Shown here: positions 1 through 5,317 of the stretch, one piece after another | Layout: every line of letters starts with the position of its first letter | How positions within the stretch are numbered: position 1 is the stretch's first letter | Notes under the pieces: model-generated | Databases searched by the model: none | What the model was told of the DNA's origin: nothing | Seen by the model: only the letters and a program-made list of their open reading frames with translations | Position numbers and translations under genes: made by a program | Assembly (NCBI GenBank): GCA_902465755.1 | Contig: CABQOK010000051.1 | Span: 1 to 8,055, forward strand | DNA from: an uncultured Anaerococcus sp. | Lineage (GTDB): Bacteria > Bacillota > Clostridia > Tissierellales > Peptoniphilaceae | Direction: 5' to 3' | DNA length: 8,055 nucleotides

Positions 1-1
1 C

Positions 2-1048
2 AATAAAGTTGATTCAAAAATATTAAACAGCTACTCTAAAAAGGCAAGCAAGGAAAGGATGACAAATCCAGAAGGCGAAGAAGTAGCAGAAGATCAGGCA
101 TTAACCCTAGGTGTGAGGGAAAGAATTGATGAAAGCAGTGATTATATATCCTATAATTATTACACCTATTTGATAAGAATCAAGGATGATAGTGATATTT
201 CTTACAAAAAGGCTTACAATATTTTTGTAAATAATAAGGACGAATACTGGTCAGTTAATACAAATAGCAATAATATAACAAATAATTATGACGAGCTTTT
301 AGCTTTTCCTGTTAGAATTAGGCAAAAGATGTCTGATCCTTCTAACAGAATTAAATACTCCTGTAAAGATATCAATCTCAACTTGCGTATAAACTATGTT
401 TCTGATGAATTTATATCAATAGACTATACTAATCAAATGAACGATAATCCTATAAGGAAGTATGCAATTCTTGAGACTAAGAACTTAAAAGAAGGTAAGT
501 TTCTGTCCCTTCAGGAATTTACTGGCGAGGAAGATTCTGATCTGATTTTTAAAGAAAGAGTTTTGGATGAGGCTAATTCTAGCTTTAAGAATATTGATGA
601 AAAAAACATTCCTTTTGATAACACGAATTTTGGTATAATCAGAAACCAAGGACAATGGATATTCCAATCTTCTATCTTTACTGGAGATGGAGAGGAGTTT
701 GAACAAAACTTTTTCCCAATTGAAATAGCTATAGGTAGCCAAATGCTAAATAAGAAGACTAACAAAGATAATAAAGTTTCTCTAACGAGAGATCAAGTTA
801 GGAATATTAATCCGCAATTTAAGGACTATCACATACTATCTAATGGAAAGTATATATTAATACAAACTCCAGATGAGATTTTGATTCATAAAATAAAGGA
901 TAGCTTGATAGATAAGAATCCTATATTTTCTATACCTACTATGAATTCTACCACAATCGTGTCTATCGATGAGCAATCTGCAAGTTCTGCCGAAAATTTG
1001 GAGTCGGCCTTTACTAACTACAACGAAATAATAGAAGAGCAACGTTAA
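2..1048 (+). CDS. Hypothetical protein, 5'-truncated; possible RsiV/PdaC-like (DUF3298-type) beta-rich domain
   Basis: The reading frame is open from base 2 to the TAA at 1046-1048, giving at least 348 residues without an N-terminus. The first internal ATG is at 59, but its purine-rich stretch abuts the codon and the 19 codons before it are open, so I treat the gene as entering from the left. Residues below count from that ATG. I do not recognise the protein firmly. Residues 107-225 alternate short hydrophobic strands with polar turns. An NLKEGKFLSLQEF segment (142-154), a helix-like stretch (164-180) and a WIFQSSIF strand (200-207) follow the general layout of the DUF3298 domain of RsiV-type anti-sigma factors and PdaC. 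A second strand pair (KYILIQTPDEILIHKI, 264-279) and an acidic Ser/Glu tail follow. The only cysteine in the visible part is C102. A signal peptide or membrane anchor would be outside the window. The family link is an inference from pattern only. Confidence 0.7.
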   Translation, partial: NKVDSKILNSYSKKASKERMTNPEGEEVAEDQALTLGVRERIDESSDYISYNYYTYLIRIKDDSDISYKKAYNIFVNNKDEYWSVNTNSNNITNNYDELLAFPVRIRQKMSDPSNRIKYSCKDINLNLRINYVSDEFISIDYTNQMNDNPIRKYAILETKNLKEGKFLSLQEFTGEEDSDLIFKERVLDEANSSFKNIDEKNIPFDNTNFGIIRNQGQWIFQSSIFTGDGEEFEQNFFPIEIAIGSQMLNKKTNKDNKVSLTRDQVRNINPQFKDYHILSNGKYILIQTPDEILIHKIKDSLIDKNPIFSIPTMNSTTIVSIDEQSASSAENLESAFTNYNEIIEEQR

Positions 1049-1051
1049 TTC

Positions 1052-1073
1052 ACTTGACTAAGTCTAAGTTTTT
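1052..1073 (+). terminator. Weak candidate intrinsic terminator after the first gene
   Basis: Four bases after the stop codon of the first gene, ACTTG (1052-1056) can pair with TAAGT (1065-1069, with one G-U pair) around an 8-nt loop. A run of five T's (1069-1073) follows the arm. The stem is short and poor in G+C, so termination would be weak. It shares its bases with the candidate -35 box of the rdgB promoter. Confidence 0.25.
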
Positions 1074-1083
1074 CTGTTATTAT
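1054..1083 (+). promoter_or_regulatory. Candidate sigma-A promoter for the rdgB cluster
   Basis: TTGACT (1054-1059) and TATTAT (1078-1083), spaced 18 nt apart, each match the vegetative consensus at five of six positions. The expected transcription start falls near 1090, almost on the AAGGGGAG ribosome-binding site (1089-1096) of rdgB. The leader would therefore be very short, which counts somewhat against it. It is the best promoter-like sequence between the first gene and the four-gene cluster. Confidence 0.4.
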
Positions 1084-1099
1084 TTTATAAGGGGAGTGT

Positions 1100-1678
1100 A
1101 TGGAATTACTATTTGCGACAGGCAATAAAGATAAATTGATAGAAGTTAAGAAGATGCTAGCTAATGATTCGATTAAAATGCCAATAGAGATTGGAATCAA
1201 TGATTTTGACGTTGTTGAAGATGGCAAAACCTTAGAAGAAAATTCATATAAGAAGGCTCATGAGCTTTATAAATTAACTGGTAGAGCTGTATTTGCCGAT
1301 GATACCGGACTTTTTGTAAAAGCAATAGATAATAGACCCGGTTTATATTCACACAGATACGCATCAGCTAATGCTACTTATGAGGATAACCGTAAGAAGT
1401 TATTAGATGAATTGTCTGATAAAGAAGATCGAAGTGCCTACTTTGAGACCGTTATTTCATATATAGACTCAAAGGGAGAAGTCTTTCATTTTACTGGAAG
1501 GCTTGATGGATATATTAGCGACATAGAAAAAGGCGACGGAGAATTCGGGTATGATAAAATTTTTATACCTGAAAACACACAAAAAAGCCTTGCAGAGATG
1601 ACCATAGAAGAAAAAAACCAAATATCACATAGGGCAAGAGCAATGGAGAAATTCAAGGAGTTCTTAGGTGAGAAATGA
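1100..1678 (+). CDS. rdgB: XTP/dITP diphosphatase (non-canonical purine NTP pyrophosphatase), RdgB/HAM1 family
   Basis: This cytoplasmic house-cleaning enzyme hydrolyses deaminated purine nucleotides (XTP, dITP, ITP) to the monophosphate and pyrophosphate, keeping them out of DNA and RNA. The family signature is complete over 192 residues, a normal length: the N-terminal TGNKDK loop (7-12), the EEN metal/phosphate segment (46-48), ADDTGL (66-71) with the catalytic Asp at 68, RPGLYSHRYA (79-88), FGYDKIF (149-155) and the C-terminal SHRARA (176-181), which reads the base. The ATG at 1100 follows a strong AAGGGGAG site and places TGNxxK at the usual distance from the N-terminus. The stop overlaps the start of the next gene as ATGA, so the two are probably translationally coupled. 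An rdgB/phosphoesterase pair is a common arrangement in Clostridia. Confidence 0.97.
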   Translation: MELLFATGNKDKLIEVKKMLANDSIKMPIEIGINDFDVVEDGKTLEENSYKKAHELYKLTGRAVFADDTGLFVKAIDNRPGLYSHRYASANATYEDNRKKLLDELSDKEDRSAYFETVISYIDSKGEVFHFTGRLDGYISDIEKGDGEFGYDKIFIPENTQKSLAEMTIEEKNQISHRARAMEKFKEFLGEK

Positions 1679-2145
1679 AAATATTAGTAACAAGTGATAC
1701 TCATGGGATGTATGATGCAATAAGCGATTATATACTTACTCATGATGACATAGATTTATTAATTCATGCTGGTGATGGCCTCGAAGATGTAGAAAAAATT
1801 TACTATGAGACTGGGATATCTTATTACGCTGTGAAAGGAAATAATGATTTCTTTATAGAAGAAGATTATGATAAAGTAATCAATATCGGAGATAAGAAAA
1901 TTTTTCTAAGTCATGGTCACAGATATAGCATCGATTTTACCTATGAGAAGATATTAGAAAAAGCTAAGAGTAAATCTTGTGATATAATTATTTTTGGTCA
2001 CATTCACAAATACGTAAACGAGATCAAAAATGATGTGCTTCTTCTAAATCCTGGATCTCCTTACTTGGCTAGAGATGGATTCTATGGTTTTGTTATATTA
2101 GAGATTGATGATAAAATAAAGATAAATAGGGTTGAGTTAAACTAA
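1675..2145 (+). CDS. YfcE/MJ0936-family metallophosphoesterase
   Basis: This is a small calcineurin-like phosphodiesterase of 156 residues, the usual size for the YfcE/MJ0936 family. All metal-binding motifs of the two-metal site are present in order: DTH (8-10), GD (33-34) in HAGDGLED, GNND (55-58), SHGH (79-82) and GHIH (108-111). NPGSP (125-129) near the C-terminus is also typical. Family members cleave phosphodiester bonds in vitro with Mn2+ or similar metals, but the physiological substrate is generally unknown, so no gene name is given. There is no signal peptide, so it should be cytoplasmic. The start overlaps the rdgB stop by 4 nt, with AGGTGAG (1666-1672) inside rdgB as its ribosome-binding site. 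Co-translation with rdgB suggests a nucleotide-related role, but that is inference. Confidence 0.93.
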   Translation: MKILVTSDTHGMYDAISDYILTHDDIDLLIHAGDGLEDVEKIYYETGISYYAVKGNNDFFIEEDYDKVINIGDKKIFLSHGHRYSIDFTYEKILEKAKSKSCDIIIFGHIHKYVNEIKNDVLLLNPGSPYLARDGFYGFVILEIDDKIKINRVELN

Positions 2146-2155
2146 GGGAGGACTT

Positions 2156-2560
2156 ATGACTGGATTAATTAATTTAGTTTCCCAATACTCATCTAGGCTT
2201 GCGATAGTACCTGTTGTATCTTTCATTATGGCGGCAATATCAATAGTTATTTATTTCATTAATAAAAAAAGGATTGTAAAGTTCATTCCTTCACTTGCAT
2301 TAGCTGCATTGGCATTGATTATTGGAATAATTTCTATTACGATTTTTACAAGTGATACAGGTTTGAATATGGCTTGGATTGCAATATTTTTGGGATCTGC
2401 TTCTATAGTGGGTATAATAGTATGTTTTCTTATAGAACTTGTAGTAGACATAAGAAAGAAAGTTGAAGTATTAGAATCTAACGATGATATGAACTCATCT
2501 AAAGAAAGAGTAGCCAAGAAGAGGAATTTTAAGAAAAAATCGGATAAGAAGGAAAAATAG
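2156..2560 (+). CDS. Small membrane protein with three predicted helices and a lysine-rich tail, function unknown
   Basis: This is an unrecognised integral membrane protein of 134 residues. Three hydrophobic segments stand out: about 15-35, 43-64 and 71-97. The first two are separated by a short basic loop (NKKRIVK, 36-42), which by the positive-inside rule should be cytoplasmic. That places the N-terminus outside and the C-terminus inside. The tail from about 98 is strongly charged: a short possibly helical part (DIRKKVEVLE), then a stretch from 115 to 134 dominated by Lys and Arg, which could contact nucleic acid or anionic lipid. No catalytic motif is visible. The ATG follows an excellent AAGGGAGGA site (2144-2152). 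The gene ends 1 nt before the HAD phosphatase gene, so it is part of the same transcript. Codon use matches the neighbours. Confidence 0.85.
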   Translation: MTGLINLVSQYSSRLAIVPVVSFIMAAISIVIYFINKKRIVKFIPSLALAALALIIGIISITIFTSDTGLNMAWIAIFLGSASIVGIIVCFLIELVVDIRKKVEVLESNDDMNSSKERVAKKRNFKKKSDKKEK

Positions 2561-2561
2561 A

Positions 2562-3305
2562 ATGAATAAAAGAACGGCAGCTTTTTTTGATATTGATGGA
2601 ACTCTTTTTAGAAATTCGCTTTTAATAGAGCACTTTTTAAAGCTTACAGAAGACGGGATTCTTCCAAAAGAGATCTGGACTAATGAGATAGGCCCTTTGT
2701 ATGAAAAATATCAAAATAGACTTGGAGCTTATGAAGATTATCTAGATAGGGCAGCCCTGGTCTATCAAAAAAGCATGATAGGTCTTGATAGGGATATTAT
2801 AGAAAAATATTCGAAGCTCGTCATAGAAGAAAACAAAAATAAAGTTTATATGGTTACGAGAAAGGCTGTCGAAAAGCATAAGATGAGAGGTGATTTGATC
2901 TTTTTCATTTCTGGGTCACCAGATTTTCTAGTGGATCATTTCGCTAATTTCTATGGAGCAACAGAATCTATATCGACTGACTATGTTTTTGATGAAAATA
3001 ATAAATTTTCAGGTAAAGTAATTCCTATGCGGGATGGTAATAGTAAACTATCCGCTATAAAAGATTTGGATCATAGATACGAAATTGACTTAGATAATTC
3101 TTTTTCTTATGGTGATACTAATGGGGATATAACTATGTTTGAAATGGTAGGTAATCCTCATGCAATAAATCCGAGTTACGAGCTTATTAATAAGCTCTTA
3201 TCTATCAAAGAGCTTAGAGAAAAAGCGGTTATCAATATAGAAAGAAAAGATGTGAATTACAATTTTAGACTAAGAGATATGGTCGTAGAATTTAAAAAGT
3301 TTTAG
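2562..3305 (+). CDS. HAD-IB family hydrolase (SerB-like phosphatase)
   Basis: This is a haloacid-dehalogenase-superfamily phosphatase of subclass IB, 247 residues. Motif I is FDIDGTLF (9-16), with D10 as nucleophile and D12 as acid/base. Motif II is ISGSP (116-120). Motif III is probably K162. Motif IV is YGDTNGDITMF (183-193), with D185 and D189 for Mg2+. NPHAINPS (198-205) after motif IV is characteristic of HAD-IB proteins. A helical cap lies between motifs I and II (about 20-110), as in phosphoserine phosphatase. The substrate cannot be read from the sequence: members range from phosphoserine phosphatase to lipid or sugar phosphatases, and the low similarity to SerB argues against naming it so. 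It starts 1 nt after the membrane-protein stop, with AAGGAA (2549-2554) as ribosome-binding site. Being next to a membrane protein might point to a membrane-associated substrate, which is speculative. Confidence 0.93.
   Translation: MNKRTAAFFDIDGTLFRNSLLIEHFLKLTEDGILPKEIWTNEIGPLYEKYQNRLGAYEDYLDRAALVYQKSMIGLDRDIIEKYSKLVIEENKNKVYMVTRKAVEKHKMRGDLIFFISGSPDFLVDHFANFYGATESISTDYVFDENNKFSGKVIPMRDGNSKLSAIKDLDHRYEIDLDNSFSYGDTNGDITMFEMVGNPHAINPSYELINKLLSIKELREKAVINIERKDVNYNFRLRDMVVEFKKF
3180..3197. repeat. Perfect 18-bp palindrome inside the HAD gene
   Basis: GAGCTTATTAATAAGCTC is a perfect palindrome near the 3' end of the HAD phosphatase gene, encoding part of YELINKLL. In RNA it folds into a 7-bp stem with a UUAA loop. 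No T-run follows, so it is not a terminator. A further AGAGCTTAG lies downstream at about 3210. It may be coincidence or a protein-binding or RNA-processing site. Confidence 0.5.
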
Positions 3306-3341
3306 ATTTTGATGGATATTATTTTATTATAAAATTGATTC

Positions 3342-3413
3342 TAGCTAAATTGAAAGAAAAATATACAAAGATAAACTTTTCATGAATATTATTTCTTTTG
3401 TTTAGCTATTTTT
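3342..3413 (+). terminator. Long imperfect hairpin with T-run, candidate terminator of the rdgB-HAD cluster
   Basis: In the gap between the HAD gene and the next gene, TAGCTAAA (3342-3349) pairs with TTTAGCTA (3401-3408). After a small irregular stretch, AAAGAAA (3353-3359) pairs with TTTCTTT (3392-3398), and AATAT (3360-3364) with ATATT (3386-3390). That gives about 20 pairs around a 21-nt loop. Five T's (3409-3413) follow directly. The stem is almost all A-T, weaker than a classical terminator but unusually long. Its position 36 nt after the HAD stop fits the end of the four-gene transcript. It could instead be a structured RNA or a relic of a small inverted-repeat element. Confidence 0.42.
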
Positions 3414-3439
3414 GTTCTCTGATAGAAAATTTATGATTT

Positions 3440-3468
3440 TTGTGTCTAATTTTATGGTAAAATAATAT
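3440..3468 (+). promoter_or_regulatory. Candidate promoter for the tyrosine-rich gene
   Basis: Two overlapping readings exist. One is an extended -10 element: TG at 3455-3456, one base, then TAAAAT (3458-3463, five of six). The other is TTGTGT (3440-3445) with a 17-nt spacer to TAATAT (3463-3468). Either puts the transcription start at about 3470-3475, immediately before the GAGGTAAGGA ribosome-binding region (3471-3480) and the ATG at 3485. A promoter is expected here because of the hairpin terminator candidate just upstream. Confidence 0.42.
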
Positions 3469-3484
3469 AAGAGGTAAGGAAGTA

Positions 3485-4198
3485 ATGAAGGCAGATTTAA
3501 GCGAAAGATATCCAATAATTAAAAAACTTGAATATAATTTTTTAATAAATGAAGATGTATACTCATTGAACACGCTTATGTCTTTGTTACATGATAAAAA
3601 CTTTGTTTATTTTTCCAAAAATAGTTTTTATGTTAAAGATTATGTTCTAAAAAACCTTAAAAAATATTTTTGGAACCTAAGAGACATCGATCAGGTTATT
3701 GATTCCTTAGATAGGTTAATTGGCCAAGATATTTATAGGTATGAGTATATTATTTCTATAAAAGCTCAATATAGAGCCTTTAGAGATAAGAAGGCGGTTG
3801 ATCAATTAGAATATAAGTTAATTGATGATTTGGGTGTGAATTACCTTATCGAAAGTACAAATTTTCACTACAATAGACTTGATCCTATAATTATCGAAAT
3901 TTCTGATAATTTCAAGAGAAATATTTATAATAACAAAGGATTAGTCAAGGAACTTAACAAAGATATCAAAGTCTACGCTGATATGGTAATTAGGGATAAA
4001 ATATATAATATAGATACAACAACCCATAAGCAGTTAAGCTTCGACACTGATTCTATTTATACTGAAGACATAACAAGTCAACAATCGAAGAAGATGTACG
4101 AAAAAACTCTGACTTATTTGTATAAATCTATAGTAGATACCTATGCAGAGTATTATTTTAGAGGATTAATTAGAGAGGTGTTTAAGAGATATCAATAG
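3485..4198 (+). CDS. Tyrosine-rich hypothetical protein upstream of ruvC
   Basis: I do not recognise this 237-residue protein. It has no signal peptide, membrane segment, cysteine or familiar nucleotide-binding or catalytic motif, and looks cytoplasmic. About 25 residues (roughly one in ten) are Tyr, many in K/R/D/E-Y settings, and Lys, Asp and Ile are abundant. Predicted character is mostly helical, with a basic, aromatic segment at about 52-62 (KNLKKYFWNLR) and a Ser/Thr/Asp-rich, probably flexible stretch at about 176-201 before a last helix ending in FRGLIREVFKRYQ. The helix-rich, basic-aromatic composition would suit a protein or nucleic-acid binding role, but nothing proves it. The ATG follows GAGGTAAGGA (3471-3480). 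The gene has its own candidate promoter and ends inside a terminator hairpin, so it may be transcribed alone or lead into ruvCAB by read-through. Base and codon use are like the neighbours. Confidence 0.85.
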   Translation: MKADLSERYPIIKKLEYNFLINEDVYSLNTLMSLLHDKNFVYFSKNSFYVKDYVLKNLKKYFWNLRDIDQVIDSLDRLIGQDIYRYEYIISIKAQYRAFRDKKAVDQLEYKLIDDLGVNYLIESTNFHYNRLDPIIIEISDNFKRNIYNNKGLVKELNKDIKVYADMVIRDKIYNIDTTTHKQLSFDTDSIYTEDITSQQSKKMYEKTLTYLYKSIVDTYAEYYFRGLIREVFKRYQ

Positions 4199-4220
4199 GG
4201 CATATAGCCCTTTTTATTTT
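4197..4220 (+). terminator. Intrinsic terminator overlapping the stop codon, just before ruvC
   Basis: AGGGC (4197-4201) and GCCCT (4207-4211) form a perfect 5-bp stem, four pairs of it G-C, with an ATATA loop. A T-rich tract (4211-4220: five T's, A, four T's) follows. The TAG stop (4196-4198) of the tyrosine-rich gene forms the base of the stem, so the terminating ribosome would cover it. The tract ends one base before the GAGG site of ruvC, leaving no room for a separate promoter. Confidence 0.65.
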
Positions 4221-4227
4221 GAGGATT

Positions 4228-4722
4228 ATGAGAATATTAGGGATAGATCCAGGTATTGCCATTATGGGATACGGAGTGATTGAATTTAAGGAAAATAAGA
4301 TTAAAGTATTAGAAAACGGAGTTGTAACTACTTCATCTAAGACCAAGACAGGTAAAAGATTGGAGCTTTTATATGATAATTTGCACCAGATCATAGAGGA
4401 ATTTCAACCAGATGAGTTTGCGATTGAGGAGTTGTTTTTTAATTCCAATGTAAAGACAGCTATAATAGTGGGACATGCTAGAGGTATACAGGTTTTATGT
4501 GCTCAACAAAAGGGACTTCCTATATATGAGTACACACCCTTACAGATAAAGCAAGCTATAACGGGTTATGGAAGAGCTAGTAAAAGTCAGATGCAACTTA
4601 CTGTTACTCAATTATTAAATCTAAAAGCAATTCCCAAACCAGATGATGCCGCAGATGCCCTATCTGTAGCCCTATGCCACGCACTAAGTCAGAGATTTAA
4701 AGAAAGATACAGGTTAAACTAA
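4228..4722 (+). CDS. ruvC: Holliday junction endodeoxyribonuclease RuvC
   Basis: RuvC is the dimeric resolvase that nicks two opposite strands of a Holliday junction during recombinational repair, acting with the RuvAB motor. The 164 residues are a normal family length with an RNase H-like fold. Catalytic acids are all present: D7 in GIDPG, E67 in FAIEELFF, and D140 and D143 in PDDAADALSVA. The GHARG motif (82-86) and the GYGRASKSQM segment (113-122) also match the family. I chose the ATG at 4228 because it yields the standard MRILGIDPG N-terminus. A TTG nine bases upstream (4219) lies in the terminator T-tract without a ribosome-binding site. The GAGG site (4221-4224) sits only 3 nt from the ATG, so initiation may be modest. 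The stop shares one base with the ruvA start. Confidence 0.97.
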   Translation: MRILGIDPGIAIMGYGVIEFKENKIKVLENGVVTTSSKTKTGKRLELLYDNLHQIIEEFQPDEFAIEELFFNSNVKTAIIVGHARGIQVLCAQQKGLPIYEYTPLQIKQAITGYGRASKSQMQLTVTQLLNLKAIPKPDDAADALSVALCHALSQRFKERYRLN

Positions 4723-5309
4723 TGATTTCATATATTATAGGTCATATAAGAATGATCAATGAAGATAGTTTTGTTATTGAAAATAACAATATAGGTTATT
4801 TGATATTTTCTTCCCTAACGACACTAGCTAATATAGAGATAAATAACGAATATAAGATATATACTTCCATGCAAGTTAGGGAAGATGATATTTCTTTGTT
4901 TGGATTTTTTACAAAAGATGAGTTAGAAATGTTCACTCTCTTAACTTCTGTTTCCACTATTGGCCCAAAGATTGCGATGGGGATTCTTTCGTCTATTTCT
5001 GTTAATGAAATAAAAACAGCAATAATTAATAACGATATTGATAAACTAACAGTTGCGAAAGGAATTGGAAAGAAATCTGCATCAAGGATTATCTTAGAAC
5101 TTGTAGATAAGGTTAAGAAGATGGACTTTGTTCCTGTAGAAAACATAAAAATAGACAACAAGCAAAATGATGAAATTGATGTTGCAAGAGAAGCACTCTT
5201 AAACCTCGGCTATGAGAAAAATGACGTCGACAAAGTATTGTTTGAGCTTAAAGATACTGATTTAAGCCTTGAAGGGCTTGTCAAAGAAAGTCTTAAGAGA
5301 TTGATATAG
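4722..5309 (+). CDS. ruvA: Holliday junction branch migration protein RuvA
   Basis: RuvA binds the four-way junction as a tetramer or octamer and loads RuvB rings to drive branch migration. The 195 residues show the three family domains. An N-terminal OB fold (about 1-63) ends in the conserved VREDDISLFGF (52-62). A middle domain has two helix-hairpin-helix motifs, VSTIGPKIAMGIL (77-89) and AKGIGKKSASRI (112-123), which contact DNA. A flexible linker (about 134-150) leads to the RuvB-binding C-terminal domain (about 150-195, with AREALLNLGY at 155-164). The ATG overlaps the ruvC stop by one base (TAATG) and has only a poor ribosome-binding site (an AGG about 9 nt upstream). Translation is therefore probably coupled to ruvC, as fits proteins of one complex. 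Confidence 0.97.
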   Translation: MISYIIGHIRMINEDSFVIENNNIGYLIFSSLTTLANIEINNEYKIYTSMQVREDDISLFGFFTKDELEMFTLLTSVSTIGPKIAMGILSSISVNEIKTAIINNDIDKLTVAKGIGKKSASRIILELVDKVKKMDFVPVENIKIDNKQNDEIDVAREALLNLGYEKNDVDKVLFELKDTDLSLEGLVKESLKRLI

Positions 5310-5317
5310 GTGATTAG

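Noticed and set aside
59..61. ATG at 59 as the true start of the first gene
   Set aside because: The same frame is open from base 2 with ordinary-looking codons, and the purine-rich AAGGAAAGG abuts the ATG with almost no spacing. A start upstream of the window is more likely, though this ATG cannot be fully excluded.
1675..1678. Frameshift between rdgB and the phosphoesterase
   Set aside because: The ATGA overlap joins two complete proteins with all motifs and proper ends. It is normal translational coupling, not a broken gene.
2562..3305. Naming the HAD-IB protein SerB (phosphoserine phosphatase)
   Set aside because: The general HAD-IB motifs are there, but they are shared by many phosphatases with other substrates, and no SerB-specific context (serA, serC) is present.
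4219..4221. TTG at 4219 as start of ruvC (adding Met-Arg-Ile)
   Set aside because: It lies in the terminator T-tract with no ribosome-binding site. The ATG at 4228 gives the family-standard MRILGIDPG N-terminus and has GAGG before it.
4100..4228. LexA (SOS) box controlling the ruv operon
   Set aside because: I looked for the Firmicute GAAC-N4-GTTC type operator upstream of ruvC and in the neighbouring gap and saw none, so SOS control is not supported from this window.
4796..5161. Minus-strand open frame of 121 codons opposite ruvA
   Set aside because: It is fully antisense to a clearly conserved gene, has no recognisable motif, and such frames are common opposite AT-rich genes. The smaller minus-strand frames at 485-765, 857-1042, 2251-2517, 4182-4394 and 5911-6207 were dropped for the same reason.
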